A program made the translations under genes and the position numbers. A stretch of 64,000 nucleotides of DNA, taken from positions 1 through 64,000 of the forward strand of contig DASZMX010000133.1 in the NCBI GenBank assembly GCA_035551475.1, in the 5' to 3' direction. Every line of letters starts with the position of its first letter. Position 1 is the first letter of the stretch. Below the pieces are notes generated by a model. That model was not told the origin of the DNA and did no database searches. It saw nothing but the letters and a program-made list of their open reading frames with translations. The DNA comes from DASZMX01 sp035551475 (GTDB lineage: Bacteria; Verrucomicrobiota; Verrucomicrobiia; Limisphaerales; Palsa-1400). This document shows positions 25,508 to 33,900 of this stretch, piece after piece.

Positions 25508-26545
25508 ATGCCCGGCGCGCTCCCCATCGCGGACTTGGAGCATGTGCTGGCGCAAACCGCGCCGGAATGGGAGCAAATGCGCGGACGCCGCCTGTTTGTG
25601 TCGGGCGGAACGGGTTTTTTCGGGCGGTGGCTTTTGGAAAGTTTCCTTTTGGCCAACGAACGGCTGGACCTCGGCGCCGAGGCTCTCGTCTTGACGCGAG
25701 ATGCGGCGGCATTTCTGCATAAAGCGCCGCATTTGGCGGACCGTTCCGCGCTTCGTTTTCACGAGGGAGATGTCCGCGACTTTTCGTTTCCACCGGGAAA
25801 ATTCGACGCGATTATTCACGCGGCGACCGAGGCGAGCGCCAAATTAAATGACGAGAATCCGGGGCTCATGCTGGAAACCATCGTGGAAGGCATGAAAACC
25901 ATGGTGAAATTCGCCCGGGCCTGCGGCGCCGGGACAATGCTCTTGACAAGTTCCGGAGCAGTCTATGGCGCGCAGCCGCCGGACCTTGAGCGGACGCCGG
26001 AGGATTTCATGGGCGCGCCTGATGTGTCGGCGGCGAACGCGGCCTACGGCGAGGGAAAACGCGTCAGCGAACTGCTGGGGCAGATCGAGTCACGGCGAGG
26101 GTTGAAAGTGAAAATCGCGCGCTGCTACGCTTTCGTCGGGCCGGGGTTGCCGCTCGACGCGCATTTCGCGGTGGGCAATTTTATCCGGGACGCGCTGGCG
26201 GGGCGCCCAATTGTCATCCAGGGCGACGGCACGCCGGTGCGCTCTTATCTTTATGCGGCGGACCTGGCGGTCTGGTTGTGGAAGATTCTTTTTGCGGGCG
26301 CAAGCGGGCGACCGTATAACGTGGGGTCAGCCGCTCCGGTGTCGATTGCCGAAACCGCGGCGGCAGTGGCCCGCGCGCTGGGCAGTTCCAGCCGCATCAT
26401 AGTAAACCAACAGCCGGTCCCGGGCCGAAAGCCAGCCCGCTACGTGCCGGAGACAACCAGGGCCGAGCGGGAGCTGGGCTTGCGGGCTTGGATCGGGCTG
26501 GATGAAGGCATCAGGCGCACGGCGCAATGGAATAAAAATTCATGA
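25508..26545 (+). CDS. NAD-dependent sugar epimerase/dehydratase (extended SDR)
   Basis: 345 residues. After about 25 residues the loop RLFVSGGTGFFGRWL appears, then FDAIIHAAT, LTSSGAVYG (Ser), AAYGEGK (Tyr-X3-Lys) and a C-terminal sugar-nucleotide domain (YLYAADLAVWLWKIL). This resembles NDP-hexose 4,6-dehydratases and reductases; the first active-site Thr/Ser segment reads TSSGAVYG rather than the TDEVYG of classical 4,6-dehydratases, so a C4 reductase or epimerase is as likely. It begins four bases after rfbH and overlaps the next gene by ATGA. Confidence 0.87.
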   Translation: MPGALPIADLEHVLAQTAPEWEQMRGRRLFVSGGTGFFGRWLLESFLLANERLDLGAEALVLTRDAAAFLHKAPHLADRSALRFHEGDVRDFSFPPGKFDAIIHAATEASAKLNDENPGLMLETIVEGMKTMVKFARACGAGTMLLTSSGAVYGAQPPDLERTPEDFMGAPDVSAANAAYGEGKRVSELLGQIESRRGLKVKIARCYAFVGPGLPLDAHFAVGNFIRDALAGRPIVIQGDGTPVRSYLYAADLAVWLWKILFAGASGRPYNVGSAAPVSIAETAAAVARALGSSSRIIVNQQPVPGRKPARYVPETTRAERELGLRAWIGLDEGIRRTAQWNKNS

Positions 26546-28344
26546 CACGAGTCGCTGATTATATATTTGACTATTTGGTGAAATCCGGCGGCCAGCATGT
26601 TTTCGTGGTCACGGGCGGCGGCGCCATGTTCCTGAATGACGGTCTGGCGCGTTGCGGCGGCTTGCAATACGTCTGCTGCCACCATGAGCAGGCATGCGCG
26701 ATGGCCGCAGAGGCTTATGCGCGCATTTCGGGAAAAATGGGCATCGTCAGCGTGACGACCGGGCCCGGGGGCATCAACGCGCTGAACGGCGTATTTGGCG
26801 CCTACACCGATTCGATTCCCATGCTGGTCATTTCCGGGCAGGTCAAACGCGAAACCTGTCTGGCCGCGTATGATTTGCCCGCGTTGCGCCAGCTGGGCGA
26901 CCAGGAGGTGGACATCATTCGCATGGCGCGCGGCATCACCAAATACGCGGTCCTCGTGCAGGACCCGCTCACGATCCGCTATCATTTGGAGCGCGCGGTT
27001 TACATGGCCACTCATGGACGCCCCGGCCCTTGCTGGCTGGATATTCCAGTGGACGTGCAATCGGCCATGATCGAGCCGGAACGGCAGAAGGGCTACAATC
27101 CCAAGGACGACGAACCGCGCATCGACGGGTGGGCTCTCGCCAAGACCTGTCAAAATATTATCGCGCATGTGCAGCGGGCGGCGCGCCCCGTCATCATGGC
27201 GGGCACGGGCGTGCGTTTGGCGGGCGCGGTTGATTTATTTGACACTGTTACCAAAAAGCTGGGCATCCCGGTGACGACCGCGTGGACGGCGGTGGATTTG
27301 GTGGCGACGGATAATCCTTTGTTCTGCGGGCGGCCGTGCAGCATTGGCGATCGGTCGGGCAATTTCACCGTGCAAAATTCCGACGTGCTGCTGGTGTTGG
27401 GCTCGCGGTTAAATATCCGGCAGGTGAGTTACAATTGGAAGGATTTCGCGCGGAATGCGTACGTCGTGCAGGTGGATATTGATCCGGCGGAAATGAAAAA
27501 GCCCACGATCAAGCCGCATCTGGCGGTGGAATCCGATTTGAAGCCTTTTCTGGAGGAATTCAACCGGCAGATTGACGCCGCAGGGGTCAAAGCCAGCCAT
27601 CACAGCGGCTGGCTGGCGTGGTGCCGGGAGCGCGTGGCGCGTTATCCGGTGGTGCAGGAGAAACATCGCACGGGCGCCATGATCAATCCTTATCATTTTC
27701 TGGACGTGCTCATCCGCAAACTTAAGGCCACGGACACCGTGGCGTGTGGCGATGGGTCGGCTTGCGTGATTCCTTTTCAAGTGGCGTACATCAAAAAAGG
27801 GCTGCGTTTATTCTGCAATTCCGGCGACGCCTCGATGGGTTATGACATCCCGGCGGCGGTGGGCGCGGCGTTTGCCGACCGGTCGCGCCGGGTGATTTGT
27901 CTGGCGGGCGATGGCAGCGGCCACTTCAACATTCAGGAACTGCAAACGATCGTCCAGCATCAGCTTCCAATAAAAATATTCGTCCTCAACAACAACGGCT
28001 ACCTTTCGATGCGCATGACGCAAGGCGGCTTTTTCAAGGGGAATTTTATTGGCGAAAGCCCGCGCAGCGGCATCTCCTTCCCCGATTACACCAAAGTGGC
28101 GCAAGCTTACGGCCTGCCCGCCAAGCGAATTGAAAAAGGTGATTTCGCCGCGCAGATTGACGAATTTTTGGAGGCAGAAGGCCCGGGCGTCTGCGAAGTT
28201 ATTTTGGATCCCGAGCAAGGGTTCGAGCCGAGGTTAAGCTCGAAGCAATTGCCGGACGGGCGAATTGTGACGGCGCCTTATGAGGATATGGCCCCGTTTC
28301 TCAGCCGCGAGGAATTGGCGGAAAATATGTTTGCCGACAAATGA
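26542..28344 (+). CDS. ThDP-dependent enzyme, acetolactate synthase-like (YerE-like)
   Basis: 600 residues with the three domains of the pyruvate oxidase/acetolactate synthase group. The catalytic Glu is in CCHHEQACAMAAEAYAR (near 51), and the ThDP-Mg motif is LAGDGSGHFNIQELQTIV...LNNNGY. The overlap with the epimerase gene and closeness to rfbH suggest a sugar-modifying role like that of YerE, which transfers a two-carbon unit from pyruvate to CDP-3,6-dideoxy-4-ketohexose to make the branched sugar yersiniose. An anabolic IlvB is less likely because ilvNC is 35 kb away, but that is inference. The N-terminal 190 residues and the C-terminal VILDPEQGFEPRLSS tail are typical of the family. Confidence 0.85.
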   Translation: MTRVADYIFDYLVKSGGQHVFVVTGGGAMFLNDGLARCGGLQYVCCHHEQACAMAAEAYARISGKMGIVSVTTGPGGINALNGVFGAYTDSIPMLVISGQVKRETCLAAYDLPALRQLGDQEVDIIRMARGITKYAVLVQDPLTIRYHLERAVYMATHGRPGPCWLDIPVDVQSAMIEPERQKGYNPKDDEPRIDGWALAKTCQNIIAHVQRAARPVIMAGTGVRLAGAVDLFDTVTKKLGIPVTTAWTAVDLVATDNPLFCGRPCSIGDRSGNFTVQNSDVLLVLGSRLNIRQVSYNWKDFARNAYVVQVDIDPAEMKKPTIKPHLAVESDLKPFLEEFNRQIDAAGVKASHHSGWLAWCRERVARYPVVQEKHRTGAMINPYHFLDVLIRKLKATDTVACGDGSACVIPFQVAYIKKGLRLFCNSGDASMGYDIPAAVGAAFADRSRRVICLAGDGSGHFNIQELQTIVQHQLPIKIFVLNNNGYLSMRMTQGGFFKGNFIGESPRSGISFPDYTKVAQAYGLPAKRIEKGDFAAQIDEFLEAEGPGVCEVILDPEQGFEPRLSSKQLPDGRIVTAPYEDMAPFLSREELAENMFADK

Positions 28345-28412
28345 CCGCAGGGAGCGGAAACATTTATTCGTGCCATCCGCGGTGTTCGTGATAAATTTAG
28401 ATTTTTCCAGAT
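28345..28412 (+). repeat. Degenerate short tandem unit in the gap before the NeuB-like gene
   Basis: Bases about 28365-28396 read as near-copies of a 9-11 base unit (attcgtgcc, atccgcggtg, ttcgtgata). This style of intergenic tandem (ttcgtg...ttcgtg) is familiar from many bacterial gaps. No terminator or clear promoter is visible in these 68 bases. Confidence 0.35.
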
Positions 28413-29501
28413 ATGAATCGTGATGATTTTGAAGATTTGTTCGTTCTCGAAATGACGAACAACCACCTCGGCAGCCTGGAGCGCGGGCTGAAGATCGTGG
28501 AGCAGCATGCCAGAATCGTGCGCTTTAATAATGTCCGCGCGGCGATCAAACTCCAATTTCGCGACATCGACACGTTCATCCATAAGGATTTTCGCGAGCG
28601 CTCGGACATCCGTTACATCAAACGTGTGACGGAAACGAAAATGTCGAAGGCGGATTACGAAACGCTCGTTAACGCCATTCGCAAATACGGCTGCATTCCG
28701 ATGGCGACGCCGTTCGACGAGAAATCAGTCGATTGGTGCGTGGAGTTCAACATGCCGCTGATCAAGGTGGCGAGCGCCGACAGCAATGATTGGGTCTTGC
28801 TGGAGAAAATTGCGAAAACGAAAAAGCCGGTGCTGGTGTCGATTGGAGGATTGACGCTGAAAGACATGGACGACATGGTGACGTTTTTCGAAAACCGCAA
28901 CATCCCGCTGGCGTTGAACCATTGCGTGGCAGCTTATCCGCACGAGGACGCAGAATGCGAGTTGAGCCAGATCGATTTCCTGCGGAACCGCTACCCGAAT
29001 CACACCATCGGCTATTCGTGCCACGAATACCACGATTGGACGTCGTCGATCATGATCGCATACGCGAAAGGCGCACGAACGTTCGAGCGGCATATCGATA
29101 TCGAAGAAGACGGCGCGCCGGTGGCAAAGTATTCCTCGTTGCCCGCGCAAATCGACACCTGGTTCAAGGCCTTCAACAAGGCCAAGGAAATGATCGGCAA
29201 TTCCGATGCGCATCGCAAAATTCCGTTGGAAAAAGAAACCGCCTATCTGGACACGTATGTGCGCGGCGTTTATGCGAAAACTGATTTGAAGGAAAATCAG
29301 CAATTGCTCGAAGAAGACATCTACATGGCAATTCCCCTGCGCAAAGGCCAGATTTCGTCGCGCGAGCTGATGCTCGGGCGTTATGGGCACCGGATGCTGA
29401 AGGCGTGCAAAAAAGATGAGCCGATCACCATCGACATGCTGGACACGCCCTACGCCTACGACGAGCGGTTGAAGCAGGACATCCTGAAACGCGGCATTTA
29501 A
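28413..29501 (+). CDS. NeuB-family synthase (sialic acid/nonulosonate synthase-like) with SAF domain
   Basis: 362 residues. The barrel part has the family strands VLEMTNNHLGS (usually IAE-GxNH-G), AAIKLQF, PMATPFDEKSVDW, IKVASADSNDWVLLEKI, VLVSIGG, LNHCVAAYPHEDAE and IGYSCHEY. The C-terminal 65 residues (GVYAKTDLKENQQLLEEDI...) form the antifreeze-like SAF domain. Such enzymes join phosphoenolpyruvate to an N-acyl hexosamine, or to a related sugar, to make a nonulosonic acid. The opening EMTNNHLGS differs slightly from classical NeuB, so the substrate may not be ManNAc. No CMP-sialate synthetase or epimerase (NeuA, NeuC) is adjacent. Confidence 0.87.
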   Translation: MNRDDFEDLFVLEMTNNHLGSLERGLKIVEQHARIVRFNNVRAAIKLQFRDIDTFIHKDFRERSDIRYIKRVTETKMSKADYETLVNAIRKYGCIPMATPFDEKSVDWCVEFNMPLIKVASADSNDWVLLEKIAKTKKPVLVSIGGLTLKDMDDMVTFFENRNIPLALNHCVAAYPHEDAECELSQIDFLRNRYPNHTIGYSCHEYHDWTSSIMIAYAKGARTFERHIDIEEDGAPVAKYSSLPAQIDTWFKAFNKAKEMIGNSDAHRKIPLEKETAYLDTYVRGVYAKTDLKENQQLLEEDIYMAIPLRKGQISSRELMLGRYGHRMLKACKKDEPITIDMLDTPYAYDERLKQDILKRGI

Positions 29502-29507
29502 TACATC

Positions 29508-30341
29508 GTGAGCGCCACCACCGCCCAGCCACCGGCCGAGAAGAAAAGCTTTCTGCATTTTCTGGATTCCCTGCCCCTCTTCCATGTGCTGGTGCGGACG
29601 TTGCGTCTGCGCCAATTGGCGGGCGCAATGCTGCGGATGAAACCGCGCGTGGGAACGCTCCCGAAAAGCGGCGCGCGCTATCGCTGCCGTTATCTGGAAA
29701 CCATTTTGCTGGCGGACGAGTTGTTCAAGCGCAACGTCTATCTGGAGGCGTTGGCCGCGAAACCGATTTCCACGTTTGTGGACCTTGGCTGCAACGTGGG
29801 CCTGTTTCCGGTCTTATTGACAGAGTTAACCGGGCGCCGCGATTTGCGCGGCTTGTTGATCGACGCCAATCCACAAATGGTCGAGGAGGCGACCTGGCAC
29901 GCGGCCACGAACGATTTGAAGCAAGTGATCCCGGTGTTCGGCCTGGCCGGCGCGGCCAATGCGGGACAAAGCGTGGATTTCTATTTGCTGCCGTCGAATT
30001 TAGGGTCGTCGCAATTCCCCGTTTATGAGCCCGGCAAGCCGCAAAAAGGCGCGTGGAAAAAAGTGACGGTGCCGTGCGTCGATGTCGAAACCTTGTGGGT
30101 GAAGCAATTTGGCGATGTCCGCTGCGACATTTTGAAGATGGACATCGAGGGCTCGGAAAAAACCTTTTTGGAGACAGACAAGAAATTTCTGCAACGGGTG
30201 GACGCCATCATTCTGGAATGGCACAAGTGGATCGTCACGCGCGAGCAGGTGGAAGCCATGCTCACCGCGCAGGGTTTCAAGCTGGTGCAAGTGCTGGAGG
30301 AATTGGGGCAAACCGGCATCGCCTGGTACCGCCGGTCATGA
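29508..30341 (+). CDS. FkbM-family methyltransferase
   Basis: 277 residues, GTG start six bases after the NeuB-like stop. The SAM-binding Rossmann fold is marked by STFVDLGCNVGLFPVLL, LLIDANPQ, VPCVDVETL and DILKMDIEGSEKTFLE, the usual FkbM order with the MDIEGSE motif. It would transfer a methyl group from SAM, typically to a sugar hydroxyl. It closes the plus-strand sugar cluster, and its last six bases overlap the convergent MFS gene. There is no transport signal, so the step is cytoplasmic. Confidence 0.87.
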   Translation: MSATTAQPPAEKKSFLHFLDSLPLFHVLVRTLRLRQLAGAMLRMKPRVGTLPKSGARYRCRYLETILLADELFKRNVYLEALAAKPISTFVDLGCNVGLFPVLLTELTGRRDLRGLLIDANPQMVEEATWHAATNDLKQVIPVFGLAGAANAGQSVDFYLLPSNLGSSQFPVYEPGKPQKGAWKKVTVPCVDVETLWVKQFGDVRCDILKMDIEGSEKTFLETDKKFLQRVDAIILEWHKWIVTREQVEAMLTAQGFKLVQVLEELGQTGIAWYRRS

Positions 30342-31562
30342 TTTCTTTTCGAGATTAGGCAGGAACACTGTCAATACGCCGATCAACGGCAAAAAGGAGC
30401 AGACCAGAAAGACCACCTTAATGCTGGTGGCGTCGGCCAGCCACCCCAGCACCGCCGAGCCCATCCCGCCCATGCCGAAAGCCAGCCCGAAGAACAAGCC
30501 GGCAATCATCCCAACTTTTCCCGGAAGCAATTCCTGCGCGTACACCAGGATGGCGGAGAACGCCGACGCCAGGACAAAACCCACCACCACGGAAAGGGCC
30601 GCGGTCCAGTAGAGCGAGACGTGCGGGAGCAGCAGCGTGAAGGGAGCCGCGCCCAAAATCGAGACCCAGATGACATATTTGCGGCCAATGCGGTCGCCCA
30701 CCGGTCCGCCCACCAACGTGCCGGCGGCCACGGCAAACAGGAAAACGAAAAGATACATTTGCGCGTGGCGAATCGAGAGATGGAATTTGCTGATCAAGTA
30801 AAACGTGTAATAACTCGACATGCTGGCCAGGTAAAAAAACTTGGAGAACATCAGCGCGATCAAGACCGCCAATGAAATGGTGACTTGCCGGCGGGTTAGC
30901 GCATCCGCCGCGTGGCCGCCCTTCCCCTGCCCGCGGCGGTGCAAGCGAAACAAGTTCCGTTGATACCAGCCGCCCACTTTGGTCAGGGTGATTATGCCGC
31001 CAAAGGCGACGATGGAGAACCAAGCCACCCGCGATTGTTCACCGCTGGGCGCGATCACCAGCGCGGCCAGGAGCGGCCCCAGCGAACTGCCGAGATTGCC
31101 GCCCAGTTGGAAAAGAGATTGCGCGAATCCCCGGCGCCGCCCTGCGGCCATGTATGCGACGCGCGACGCCTCTGGGTGAAAAACGGAAGATCCGACGCCA
31201 ATGAGCGCCACCGACATGAGAACAAACGCATAACGATTGGCGAGCGACAATAAAATCAATCCGACCAGCGTGCAGCACATGCCCGCCGCCAGCGAATAGG
31301 GATGCGAGCGCCGGTCCGTGTAAAAGCCGACCACCGGCTGCAAAATCGACGCTGTCAACTGGAAGGTCAAGGTGATGAGGCCGATCTGCGCAAATGAGAG
31401 ATGGAAGTTTTCTTTGACCAGCGGATAGATGGACGGGATCAGCGATTGAATGATATCGTTGAGCAGGTGGGAAAAACTGATGGCGAGAAGAACACTTAAA
31501 ACTGTGTTCTCCGCCGAAATCTCGCTGGTTTTGCCGGCCTTCTCCGCCCATTCCGCTCGCAC
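30336..31562 (-). CDS. MFS exporter related to fosmidomycin resistance proteins
   Basis: About 408 residues using the GTG at 31562; a TTG at 31613 would add 17 residues without helix content. The opening SHLLNDIIQSLIPSIYPLVKENFHLSF is the signature of the Fsr-type MFS subfamily, and PVVGFYTDRR is motif A. Twelve hydrophobic segments are seen. It would export a small polar or phosphorylated compound by proton antiport. It is convergent with the sugar cluster and divergent from argJ (97 bases between starts). No functional link to either is visible. Confidence 0.87.
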   Translation of the reverse strand: MRAEWAEKAGKTSEISAENTVLSVLLAISFSHLLNDIIQSLIPSIYPLVKENFHLSFAQIGLITLTFQLTASILQPVVGFYTDRRSHPYSLAAGMCCTLVGLILLSLANRYAFVLMSVALIGVGSSVFHPEASRVAYMAAGRRRGFAQSLFQLGGNLGSSLGPLLAALVIAPSGEQSRVAWFSIVAFGGIITLTKVGGWYQRNLFRLHRRGQGKGGHAADALTRRQVTISLAVLIALMFSKFFYLASMSSYYTFYLISKFHLSIRHAQMYLFVFLFAVAAGTLVGGPVGDRIGRKYVIWVSILGAAPFTLLLPHVSLYWTAALSVVVGFVLASAFSAILVYAQELLPGKVGMIAGLFFGLAFGMGGMGSAVLGWLADATSIKVVFLVCSFLPLIGVLTVFLPNLEKKS

Positions 31563-31658
31563 AGGCCCAGAATAGCGGCTTTGGGCGACGGTGGCAAATG
31601 CGGGAGATTGCAACCGCTATTGACACGCGGGGCGCTTTTCGCTTTTGTCCTGCGAGCA

Positions 31659-32984
31659 GTGAAGAAGTTTTTCAAATCGATCGAAGGCTCCATCGTCGCG
31701 CCGCAGGGATTTCTGACGACGGGGGTTTTTTGCGACATCAAACGCCTCGGCACAGGCAAGGGCTCCAATCGCGGAGCCAAACGCGACCTCGCGCTAATCG
31801 TCTCGGAGGCGCCGGCCGCCGTGGCGGGAACATTCACCACCAATCAGGTGTGCGCCGCGCCGGTGAAATTATGCGCCGCGCGGTTAAAAAGCGGCGTTGG
31901 ACGCGCCATCGTGGTGAACTCGGGAAATGCCAATGCCTGCACCGGCGCCCGCGGGAAAAAAGACGCCGAGGCCATGGCGGACCAAACCGCGAAGATTTTG
32001 GGGCTTCCGTCGCGCGAGATATTTGTCGCCTCCACCGGGCGGATCGGCGTGCTGCTGCCCATGCCCAACGTGCAGCGCGGGATCGCGGCGGCCGCCCAGG
32101 CGCTTGGGGCATCGAACGATCACGCCGCGGCAGCGGTCGAGGCCATCATGACGAGCGATACACGGCCCAAGCAAGCGGCCGTGGAATTTACCTTGGGCGG
32201 GAAGACTGTGCGCATCGGCGGGATGTGCAAAGGCGCGGGCATGATCCAGCCGGGGATGAGCGCCACCGGCGCGCGGCCGGCGCTGCGTTCGCTGCATGCG
32301 ACCATGCTTTGCTTCCTGACGACGGACGCCGCGATCGACGCGCGCACGCTGCAGGTCGCCGTCAACGAGGCGGTCGCACAAAGTTTCAATCGCATTACCG
32401 TGGACGGCGACATGAGCACCAACGACACGGTTTTAATTCTGGCCAACGGCCGGGCCGGCTGCGCGCCGGTCCGAAAAGGCACAAAGGAAATGGAAGTTTT
32501 CCAGGCGGCGCTGAACCAGGTGACGTTGGAATTGGCGCGCAAAATTGTGCTGGACGGCGAAGGCGTATCGCGCTTCGTGACGGTGCGGCTGACAGGAGCC
32601 AGAACCCCTGCCGACGCCGAGTCCGCGGCCCGTTCCGTGGCGAACAGCGCCCTGGTGAAAACGAGTTGGCACGGCGGCGATCCGAATTGGGGCCGAATTC
32701 TTTGCGCGCTGGGCTATTCGAGCGCCCATATCGCCGAGGAAAAAATTGACGTGGGTTACAGCCTTCCGGGCGCGCGGCAGGTTTTGTATTCGTTGAAAGG
32801 CGGACGCCCGACCAACGCGACTTTTGCCGCGTTGTGCAAAGTGGCGGGCGAGAAGGAATTTGACCTGCACATCAATTTGCACATCGGCAAATCAAGCGCG
32901 CTGATGTATGCGGCGGATTTGACGGAGGAATATGTGGATTTTAACAAAGGCGACGTGACTGATCCGGCGTCGCTGGGCGGCTAA
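31659..32984 (+). CDS. argJ: ArgJ bifunctional ornithine/glutamate N-acetyltransferase
   Basis: A start further up (31581) would overlap the divergent transporter start, so I take the GTG at 31659 (441 residues). Landmarks: GSIVAPQGFLTTGVFCDIK, TTNQVCAAPVK, VVNSGNANACTG, ASTGRIGVLLPM, MCKGAGMIQPGM, ATMLCFLTTDA with the self-cleavage site Ala|Thr, and TVDGDMSTNDTVL. The precursor cuts itself so that Thr becomes the nucleophile, and the enzyme recycles acetyl groups between ornithine and glutamate. Oddity: about 13 residues (SATGARPALRSLH) lie between GMIQPGM and ATML, where ArgJ normally reads PNMATML directly. It is first in argJBDF. Confidence 0.94.
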   Translation: MKKFFKSIEGSIVAPQGFLTTGVFCDIKRLGTGKGSNRGAKRDLALIVSEAPAAVAGTFTTNQVCAAPVKLCAARLKSGVGRAIVVNSGNANACTGARGKKDAEAMADQTAKILGLPSREIFVASTGRIGVLLPMPNVQRGIAAAAQALGASNDHAAAAVEAIMTSDTRPKQAAVEFTLGGKTVRIGGMCKGAGMIQPGMSATGARPALRSLHATMLCFLTTDAAIDARTLQVAVNEAVAQSFNRITVDGDMSTNDTVLILANGRAGCAPVRKGTKEMEVFQAALNQVTLELARKIVLDGEGVSRFVTVRLTGARTPADAESAARSVANSALVKTSWHGGDPNWGRILCALGYSSAHIAEEKIDVGYSLPGARQVLYSLKGGRPTNATFAALCKVAGEKEFDLHINLHIGKSSALMYAADLTEEYVDFNKGDVTDPASLGG

Positions 32985-33830
32985 ATGGAAAAATTAATCG
33001 CCAAAGCGGGCGCCCGGGGCCGGATTTTCGTGGTGAAATACGGCGGCAGTTTCATGGATTCGCCTGATCCAGCGGTGCGCGAAGGAGTGGCGCGGGATGT
33101 TGTCGCATTGCAGGCGGCGGGAATTTTGCCGGTGGTGGTGCATGGCGGCGGCAAAGCCATCACACGCGCCATGGAAGAGGCGGGCGTCAAGGCTAATTTT
33201 GTGCAAGGCATGCGCGTGACGGATGAAAAAACGTCCGCCGTCGTGGAGCGGGTCTTGTCGAACGAAATCAATCCGGAAATAGTCGCCACGATGAAAAAAT
33301 TGGGCGGCAAAGCCCAAGGATTTTCGGGGACGGAGATTTTTCGGTGCGAGAAATTGTGGCTGCGCGACAGCGCGGGCGAAAAAGTGGACGTGGGTTACGT
33401 GGGTGACGTCACCGGAGTGGACGCGACCCAGCTGCGCGACACCTTGGCGGGAGGGCTGATACCGGTGATCAGCCCCACAGCGCGAGGCGGTGACGGGAAA
33501 ATTTATAATTGCAACGCAGACGTCGCGGCGGCGCAGGCGGCCATCGCTCTGGGCGCGCATCGGCTGGTGTTCTTGAGTGATGTGCCGGGTTTGCTGCGCG
33601 ATCCGCAGGATCCGAAAACATTGATCTCACATTTGGCCGAAAGCGAGGTCATCGAATTAAAACGGGCCGGCATTATTGACCGGGGCATGATTCCAAAGGT
33701 TGACAGCGCGGTGGCGGCGCGACGGGCGGGGGTAAAAGAGGTTTTATTTCTGGACGGTCGCGTGAGCCATGCGCTGTTGCGGGATATTTTCGCCGATGAA
33801 GAAACCGGAGGAACAAAAATTGTTTCCTAG
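32985..33830 (+). CDS. argB: N-acetylglutamate kinase
   Basis: 281 residues; the ATG directly abuts the argJ stop. Amino-acid kinase family marks: VVKYGGSFMDSP, PVVVHGGGKAITRAMEEAG, VEKVLS-like VERVLSNEIN, NCNADVAAAQAAIALGAHRLVFLSDVPGLL and GMIPKVDSAV. It phosphorylates N-acetylglutamate in arginine biosynthesis. It lacks the N-terminal helix seen in strongly arginine-inhibited hexameric enzymes (it begins only 17 residues before the first strand), so feedback control may be weak; that last point is inference. Confidence 0.95.
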   Translation: MEKLIAKAGARGRIFVVKYGGSFMDSPDPAVREGVARDVVALQAAGILPVVVHGGGKAITRAMEEAGVKANFVQGMRVTDEKTSAVVERVLSNEINPEIVATMKKLGGKAQGFSGTEIFRCEKLWLRDSAGEKVDVGYVGDVTGVDATQLRDTLAGGLIPVISPTARGGDGKIYNCNADVAAAQAAIALGAHRLVFLSDVPGLLRDPQDPKTLISHLAESEVIELKRAGIIDRGMIPKVDSAVAARRAGVKEVLFLDGRVSHALLRDIFADEETGGTKIVS

Positions 33831-33846
33831 AAGGCGGCGCCGCCTC

Positions 33847-33900
33847 ATGGCAGGATACCGATTCATGAAAAAACCAAACGACGGACGGACACGGGCATGA
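33847..33900 (+). CDS. Possible 17-codon ORF coupled to argD
   Basis: ATG at 33847, MAGYRFMKKPNDGRTRA, stop TGA at 33898-33900 overlapping the argD ATG as ATGA. It lies just after a perfect palindrome (aggcggcgccgcct, 33832-33845) that follows the argB stop. Translation of this ORF could deliver ribosomes to argD. There is no arginine run of the kind expected of an attenuator (two Arg codons near the end plus one earlier). It may also be chance. Confidence 0.3.
   Translation: MAGYRFMKKPNDGRTRA

Noticed and set aside
26542..28344. The ThDP enzyme as the catalytic subunit (IlvB) of acetolactate synthase for ilvN
   Set aside because: It overlaps a sugar epimerase gene and is near rfbH and the NeuB-like gene, 35 kb from ilvNC. 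Not excluded, but the sugar role is the better fit.
31581..31658. Longer argJ start
   Set aside because: It would run into the start of the divergent transporter gene and adds residues not seen in ArgJ.
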